Part shown: positions 59,939 to 64,000 of the stretch, in pieces
How the letters are laid out: every line of letters starts with the position of its first letter
Numbering within the stretch: position 1 is the stretch's first letter
Assembly (NCBI GenBank): GCA_964504305.1
Contig: CAZDEB010000001.1
Coordinates: forward strand, 372,001 to 436,000
From: UBA11606 sp964504305
GTDB taxonomy: Bacteria > Actinomycetota > Acidimicrobiia > Acidimicrobiales > Aldehydirespiratoraceae
Direction: 5' to 3'
Length of the DNA stretch: 64,000 nucleotides
Translations under genes and position numbers: made by a program
Notes under the pieces: model-generated
Told to the model about the DNA's origin: nothing
The model's database searches: none
Seen by the model: only the letters and a program-made list of their open reading frames with translations

Positions 59939-59958
59939 GTCATACCCCTTGGTCATAC
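59939..59958 (+). repeat. direct repeat GTCATAC before the sigma-like gene
   Basis: GTCATAC at 59939-59945 and 59952-59958, 13 bp apart, in the region where the promoter of the rightward gene should be. The ribosome site AAGGAGA follows at about 59981. Confidence 0.4.
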
Positions 59959-59989
59959 TGAGACACACTTCCCCGACTAAGGAGACAAC

Positions 59990-60679
59990 ATGACCAATTC
60001 CGGCGGAAACGGCGATGCCGACGACCCCCTCAATCAGATGATGTCAGGCATGGCCAGCGGCGACCTGGCGTGGCTGTGGGCGTTTCACGAAACGTTCGAG
60101 GGCCGTCTGCGCGGCGTCGTGCTGCGGCATCTGCGGTCCATGGGGCGCCACGATGTTGCCGCCGATCGGGCTCGAGTTGCCGAGTTGGTGGTCGACGCCT
60201 CGATGGTGATCTTCGACCGTGCCTCGGGATGGCATCGTGGCGCCGCCATGCCGTGGAACTGGGCTGGCCTGGCGATCCGCAGCCAGATCGCGGCCGAACT
60301 GGGTCACCGCACGACCGAGTTCAGCGACACTGATGGCGGCGATATGAATAACGGCGAGGTGAGCGCCCGGCCCCGGGCGGTTGTTGACCCCGCCGTCGAT
60401 TCTCTAACCAGGTTGGCCGAACGATTTCCGCCGGTTCGGCTGCTACGCGATGCGTTTGAGTCGGTCGGATCCCTTCGCAACCAGCAAATCGCTTGGCTGT
60501 TTCGGGTGCAAAAGATCGAGGGCGACCCGTCGCCGGCTCACACCGTTGCCGCCGAGTTCGGGATTACACCCGTCAACGCCCGAAAGATCCACCAACGGCA
60601 TTGGGACCGGGTGCAAACCGTTGTCCTGGCCGACGAGCGCTACTCTTCGCTGCGTGGTCTCGATTGGTTCGCCGCATGA
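59990..60679 (+). CDS. possible ECF sigma-like factor (diverged)
   Basis: 229 residues, not firmly placed. The first half resembles sigma-70 region 2: a helical core with GDLAWLWAFHETFEGRLRGVVLRHLRSMGR, then AELVVDASMVIFDRASGWHRGAAMPWNWAGLAIRSQI. A linker with MNNGEVSARPRAVVDPAVDS follows, then a helix-turn-helix reading RNQQIAWLFRVQKIEGDPSPAHTVAAEFGITPVNARKIHQRHWDRVQTVV, with A-A-E-F-G-I-T-P-x-N-A-R-K as the recognition turn, much like region 4. The divergence is large, so a sigma factor is a suggestion. Start: ATG behind AAGGAGA. Overlaps the next gene by 4 bases. Confidence 0.45.
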   Translation: MTNSGGNGDADDPLNQMMSGMASGDLAWLWAFHETFEGRLRGVVLRHLRSMGRHDVAADRARVAELVVDASMVIFDRASGWHRGAAMPWNWAGLAIRSQIAAELGHRTTEFSDTDGGDMNNGEVSARPRAVVDPAVDSLTRLAERFPPVRLLRDAFESVGSLRNQQIAWLFRVQKIEGDPSPAHTVAAEFGITPVNARKIHQRHWDRVQTVVLADERYSSLRGLDWFAA

Positions 60680-60960
60680 TCCATGGCCGTCCCTCGTTCG
60701 ACGATGGCGCAACGCTGCTGGTGAAGCGGATAGCGCAACGATTGGCCGGCGAAGGGGCGCGTCATCCGCTGACGGCCGCCGTTGCCGTCGCGATTCGAGG
60801 CCGACACCGGCTTGATCAGGACCAGTACGCCCAGGAAATAGGCGTGCCGCTCGAAGCGGTGCAGGCCGCCGAAGCGGGCAACCTCGCCTTCGAACAGCTG
60901 CCAGGACCTATCGCCACCAGAGCACAATGGATGGGCATCGACCTTGGCAGGCTTGGCTGA
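60676..60960 (+). CDS. small XRE-like helix-turn-helix protein
   Basis: 94 residues. A helix-turn-helix of XRE type is visible at about 39-75: AIRGRHRLDQDQYAQEIGVPLEAVQAAEAGNLAFEQLP, with Q-x-x-Y-A-x-x-I-G-V-P-x-x-x-V-x-x-x-E-x-G. Start at the ATG overlapping the sigma-like gene (ATGA), so both are expressed together; together they look like a small regulatory pair. Target unknown, but the unusual inverted repeat upstream of the operon is an obvious candidate. Confidence 0.6.
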   Translation: MIHGRPSFDDGATLLVKRIAQRLAGEGARHPLTAAVAVAIRGRHRLDQDQYAQEIGVPLEAVQAAEAGNLAFEQLPGPIATRAQWMGIDLGRLG

Positions 60961-61023
60961 GGCGTCGCGCCGCCGGTTGCCGTCAACCTGGTTGGTGCCC
61001 GCCGGGAACTTGTTCGTGCCGCG

Positions 61024-61701
61024 ATGCGTTCAACCGCCATGAAGAACTTTCTTGCCCGCAACAAACTCCTGCTGACCTGGACTGGCTTGGGAGCCGCTGG
61101 GGTAATCGCATTTCTGGCGTTCGCGGTATTCGAGGTCCAGACGCTCGTAATCGACAAGAAAGTCGACGAGTCAGGTCCCGTGTTCGCCTCGGGCGCTAGT
61201 GCAGCGTCGGCAACCACCGAACCGACCACTACCGCACCAACGCTCAATACGCGCAGTAGCGCACAGCCGACAAGCACCGCATCACCGACCAGTAGCGCCC
61301 CGCCCAGCACTGCATCACCGACGAGCGCTGCGCCACAGACCAGCACTGCACGGGCAGGTGTCGTAGTTGAGCGATCGGGCGGCTTCACCAATCGAGCTCA
61401 CGACACACTCGGAGAGGCCCAAGTGCTCGGCGACGGCACCGGCCAGCGATTCTTACGTTTTGAAGATTTCGAAACGTCCAACGGCCCTGATCTTCGGGTC
61501 TACCTGTCGGCGGCGCCGACCGATGCCATCGACGGTGAGTTTGACGACGACTTCGTCGACTTGGGTGGCCTAAAGGGCAACATCGGGTCCCAGAACTACG
61601 AGATCCCTGGAGACGCCGATCTCGATACCTACAACACCGTGGTGATCTGGTGTGTTCGATTCCGGGTGCCGTTCGGGGTCGCCGCGCTCACCGTCGGTTG
61701 A
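61024..61701 (+). CDS. membrane-anchored DM13-domain protein
   Basis: 225 residues: TM helix near 18-38 (LLTWTGLGAAGVIAFLAFAVF), a Ser/Thr/Ala/Pro linker of ~65 residues (e.g. TSTASPTSSAPPSTASPTSAAPQ), then a DM13 domain (RFLRFEDFETSNGPDLRVYLSAAPTDAI ... GGLKGNIGSQNYEIPGDADLDTYNTVVIWCVRFRVPFG). The conserved Cys of the VIWC stretch is present. DM13 is suggested to act in extracellular redox or oxidation chemistry, but this is not shown. The linker resembles that of the anchored protein at 50238. Start could also be the ATG at 61039. Confidence 0.85.
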   Translation: MRSTAMKNFLARNKLLLTWTGLGAAGVIAFLAFAVFEVQTLVIDKKVDESGPVFASGASAASATTEPTTTAPTLNTRSSAQPTSTASPTSSAPPSTASPTSAAPQTSTARAGVVVERSGGFTNRAHDTLGEAQVLGDGTGQRFLRFEDFETSNGPDLRVYLSAAPTDAIDGEFDDDFVDLGGLKGNIGSQNYEIPGDADLDTYNTVVIWCVRFRVPFGVAALTVG

Positions 61702-61717
61702 GAACGTGCCCCCAGGG

Positions 61718-62809
61718 TCAGCTAGCGAGTAGTTCGTCGATCGCGCCGAGGACCAGCGACACGTTTCGTTCGCGTGCGGTGTGGCCCATGCAACCAATGC
61801 GCCAGAGCTTGCCAGCGTATTCGCCGAGCCCGCCGCCAACTTCGATGCCGTAGCGTCGCATCAACTCGGAGCGAACGTCGGCTTCGGTCATGCCAGGCGG
61901 TAGCCGGTTCTTGGGCACCAGTACCGAAGTTAACTGAGGGAGCCGAAATCCTTCTTGGGCAAAAAGCTCGAGCCCGAGCTTCTCGAGGCCAGCCTGCAAC
62001 ATTTCGCCGCAGCGATGGTGGCGGGCTTCGGCGGCCTCGAGTCCTTCCTCTAGCACCGCGCCGAGAGCGGCGTGGAGACTGAAAATCATCGAAATCGGCG
62101 CCGTATGGTGGTAAGCCCGAGCTCCGGTTACGTAACCGGCGATCATGTTCAGATCGAGATACCACGATTGGGGACGGGCGACGATCTGGTCGATCGCTTG
62201 CGGCGACAGCGTGAGGGGCGCCAGGCCCGGAGGTGCGCCGAGACACTTCTGCGTCCCCGAGTAAGCAATATCAACACCCCAGTCATCAATGTCAACGCCG
62301 CTGCCTGCCACCGAAGTGACACAGTCGATGAGTAGCAGCGCTTCACCTTTGTTCGCGCCGATGTCGGCGACGTCGGTACGGACCCCCGTTGAGGTTTCGG
62401 CCTGTACGACCGCGATCACTTTTGGATTCGGATGGGCCTCGAGCAACGCTTCGGCAGGGACCGGAGAACCCCACGGCGCGTCGACGCGAATAACGGTGGC
62501 GCCGCACCGATCGGCAACATCACACAATCGACCACCGAAAACTCCGTTGACCCCAACAACGATGATGTCCCCCGGCTCGAGGGCGTTGACTACTGCCGCT
62601 TCCATGCCGGCCGAACCGGTGCCTGACACCGGGAACGTCAACGGGTTGGCGGTGCGCATCACTGCTCGTAAGCGTTCGTTGGTTTCGTCGAGCAGCGCGA
62701 TGAACTCGGGGTCGAGATGGCCAAGCATTGGCCGACTCATTGCGGCGATTGCTTCGGGGTACGGATTGCACGGGCCGGGACCCATGAGGATGCGATCAGA
62801 AAGCGTCAT
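61718..62809 (-). CDS. class V aminotransferase (alanine-glyoxylate / serine-pyruvate type)
   Basis: 363 residues, PLP-dependent. GPGPCNPYPEAIAAMSRPMLGHLDPEF at the start, FPVSGTGSAGMEAAVVNALEPGD near 60, VVQAETSTGVRTDVADIG near 130, and the PLP Lys in YSGTQKCLGAPPGLAPLTLS near 187. These are the marks of the AGXT/SPT clade that moves amino groups between glyoxylate, serine, alanine and pyruvate. Start at the ATG at 62809, with TAGTTT 7 nt upstream; the open frame beyond it lacks homology. It is divergent from IclR and the second MttB gene, whose pathways could yield glycine or glyoxylate. Confidence 0.92.
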   Translation of the reverse strand: MTLSDRILMGPGPCNPYPEAIAAMSRPMLGHLDPEFIALLDETNERLRAVMRTANPLTFPVSGTGSAGMEAAVVNALEPGDIIVVGVNGVFGGRLCDVADRCGATVIRVDAPWGSPVPAEALLEAHPNPKVIAVVQAETSTGVRTDVADIGANKGEALLLIDCVTSVAGSGVDIDDWGVDIAYSGTQKCLGAPPGLAPLTLSPQAIDQIVARPQSWYLDLNMIAGYVTGARAYHHTAPISMIFSLHAALGAVLEEGLEAAEARHHRCGEMLQAGLEKLGLELFAQEGFRLPQLTSVLVPKNRLPPGMTEADVRSELMRRYGIEVGGGLGEYAGKLWRIGCMGHTARERNVSLVLGAIDELLAS

Positions 62810-62816
62810 CCCTGTG

Positions 62817-62822
62817 AAACTA
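62817..62822 (-). promoter_or_regulatory. -10 element of the class V aminotransferase gene (leaderless type)
   Basis: TAGTTT on the minus strand, 7 nt before the ATG at 62809; no ribosome site between. Confidence 0.42.
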
Positions 62823-63013
62823 GCTGAGATGCAGGGTGAACTCTTACCGCGTCGAGAAGATCGGGGAAACACGACGCGGCGTCTACCGCTTGGACTACGG
62901 CCTTACGGTCATCATTTGGCAAGGCGAGTGCGAAACGGTCCTGCTCGTTGTCGATCATTCGCCACGCCAGTTGGGTATGGCGCTCGACGGGGATGCGCAA
63001 CACCCGGAAGTCA

Positions 63014-63030
63014 TTCCCACAATATGGGAA
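63014..63030. promoter_or_regulatory. candidate IclR operator
   Basis: TTCCCA-CAATA-TGGGAA, a perfect 6-bp inverted repeat with 5-bp spacer, 42 bases before the iclR start at 63073. A further half-site TTCCCA is at 63044-63049 and TGGGGAA overlaps the start codon. Placement fits self-regulation and control of the downstream methyltransferase. Confidence 0.5.
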
Positions 63031-63072
63031 AAGTTTGCACCGGTTCCCAACCAACGGTAATCTCTGCGGGGT

Positions 63073-63822
63073 ATGGGGAACGTGCAAAGCGTCGACCGGG
63101 CGCTGCTGTTGTTGAAAGAAATCGGACGCGAATCGGGGGGTCTGGTCGACTTGGCTGGTCGCGTCGATCTTGCCACCAGCACCACCGCACGAATTTTGTC
63201 GACTCTCGAGTCGGGGGGAGCGGTACGTCGTGGCGGCGACGGTGCCTACGAAATCGGACCGCTGATCCAGTCGATCAGCTCAGTCACCGAAGGGACCCAG
63301 CGACTCGAAACTCTGGTCCACCCTCACCTGGTCGCGCTGTCAACCGAGCTCGACGAAGCGGCGTGTCTTGCCGTCATCTCTGGCGACGAGACCGTCACGG
63401 TCGACCAAGTTGACGCGCCCAAACCAGTCCAAGCCGAGAACTGGACCGGAACACGGGTGCCGTTGCATGCCGGCGGCGCTGGTCTCGTCATCATGGCGAC
63501 GTGGGACGATCCCGACATCGATCGATACCTCCGCGGCGACCTCGCCGTTTGTTCGTCGCTCACCGTCATAGATCCAGCCGAACACTGGCGCCGCATACAC
63601 GAGATCCGTGCCACCGGTTCGCTGTGGACCCATGGCGAGTACGTCGAAGGCCTCTCCTCGCTCTCGGCGGCCATTCGTGACAGCACCGGGCGCGCCGTTG
63701 CGGCGCTCTACACCTACGGGCCTAGCTACCGCTACCCGACTGCTGGCCAGGAGAGCCGCGTTGCCCGATCCGTGTTGGTGCGGGCTCAGGAGATTTCGTC
63801 CGACCTTGGGTGGATGGCGTGA
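63073..63822 (+). CDS. IclR-family transcriptional regulator
   Basis: 249 residues. N-terminal winged helix (NVQSVDRALLLLKEIGRESGGLVDLAGRVDLATSTTARILSTLESGGAVRR, about 3-53) and a C-terminal IclR ligand domain (LVHPHLVALSTELDEAACLAVISGDETVTVDQV; PLHAGGAGLVIMATW; SLSAAIRDSTGRAVAALYTYG). It overlaps the second MttB-family gene by 4 bases (GTGA), so regulator and methyltransferase are made together; the inducer is likely the methylated substrate or a product. Confidence 0.92.
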   Translation: MGNVQSVDRALLLLKEIGRESGGLVDLAGRVDLATSTTARILSTLESGGAVRRGGDGAYEIGPLIQSISSVTEGTQRLETLVHPHLVALSTELDEAACLAVISGDETVTVDQVDAPKPVQAENWTGTRVPLHAGGAGLVIMATWDDPDIDRYLRGDLAVCSSLTVIDPAEHWRRIHEIRATGSLWTHGEYVEGLSSLSAAIRDSTGRAVAALYTYGPSYRYPTAGQESRVARSVLVRAQEISSDLGWMA

Positions 63823-64000
63823 GCGAACGTCGCCGTCGAAGTGGTGGCCGCCGAGAACGGCCCACTGGGCCGACCGGCCCGCCGCAGCTGCCTTGGCAGC
63901 TGTACCGACGCATCTTCGAGCCCACCAAAGTCGTCTCAGAGGATGAGCTCGAATCGATTCATCAAGCCTCGCTGAAGGTCCTGGGTGACGTTGGTATGGA
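63819..64000 (+). CDS. MttB-family methyltransferase, N-terminus only (cut by the window end)
   Basis: The first ~60 residues: an Arg-rich, flexible opening then PPQLPWQLYRRIFEPTKVVSEDELESIHQASLKVLGDVGM, which is the standard N-terminus of trimethylamine/glycine-betaine-type methyltransferases. Start is the GTG overlapping the IclR stop. This is a second member besides the one at 51996, with its own regulator. The missing part prevents any check for pyrrolysine or the substrate pocket. Confidence 0.85.
   Translation, partial: MSERRRRSGGRRERPTGPTGPPQLPWQLYRRIFEPTKVVSEDELESIHQASLKVLGDVGM

Noticed and set aside
62836..63060. A 74-codon frame (GTG start) between the class V aminotransferase and iclR.
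   Set aside because: It covers the promoter area and the IclR-like palindrome, has no ribosome site and no family resemblance; a real small gene cannot be fully excluded.

Overview
The window is 64 kb of GC-rich, gene-dense DNA (58 protein genes, no rRNA or tRNA gene seen, no gene-free stretch above 300 bases). It looks like a marine-type actinobacterium, most likely of the Acidimicrobiia. This is inferred from two DUF222/HNH (13E12-type) genes with actinobacterial-style LexA boxes, an F420 (Ddn-type) oxidoreductase, a separate two-subunit B12 mutase, many acyl-CoA dehydrogenases and SDRs, and the MttB-family methyltransferases. There is no species marker. Many first genes have a TANNNT hexamer 6-8 nt before the start codon and no Shine-Dalgarno, which points to widespread leaderless mRNAs.

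Layout. 1-2.5 kb: end of a secreted-type beta protein, then proS. 2.6-7.2 kb: an NAD-type formate dehydrogenase operon. Its catalytic gene has an in-frame TGA (2922-2924) followed by a SECIS hairpin with the same UGA-to-loop spacing as I recall for E. coli fdhF, so it is a selenoprotein. Its iron-sulfur N-terminus is encoded separately, two genes downstream. 7.2-15 kb: TauD-type dioxygenase, LexA-controlled HNH gene, GNAT, SDR, and an AraC/putA divergent pair. 15-16.7 kb: hipBA toxin-antitoxin. 16.8-20.3 kb: meaB, B12-binding subunit and mutase large subunit, whose active-site residues fit isobutyryl-CoA mutase, facing a MarR gene. 20.4-26.1 kb: two acyl-CoA dehydrogenases, a YceI/haem c/copper monooxygenase fusion, and a second LexA-controlled HNH gene.

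26-36 kb: MFS exporter, a molybdenum hydroxylase operon with its own MoaD-like protein, glycosyltransferase, SDR, ureohydrolase and a tandem EamA pair. 37-44.5 kb: a DddP-related M24 protein, then a leftward catabolic operon (AA_synth, hydrolase, aldehyde dehydrogenase, MFS), and a rightward SET-domain/EamA/NIPSNAP operon. 44.5-50.2 kb: S9 peptidase and a second molybdenum hydroxylase operon (L-M-S order). 50.2-59 kb: an anchored repeat protein, then LysR-MttB-DapA-PuuC-like-PuuB-like-SDR-SDR, which reads as one catabolic unit for a methylated nitrogen compound. 59-64 kb: F420 enzyme, a divergent promoter with a striking four-half-site hairpin, a sigma-like gene, a DM13 protein, a class V aminotransferase, and IclR leading into a second, truncated MttB gene.

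Together the region is a heterotroph's catabolic segment: C1 and formate oxidation feeding NAD, proline and branched acyl-CoA breakdown, molybdenum hydroxylases, and probable demethylation of quaternary amines, with small stress modules (SOS-linked HNH genes, hipBA) between.
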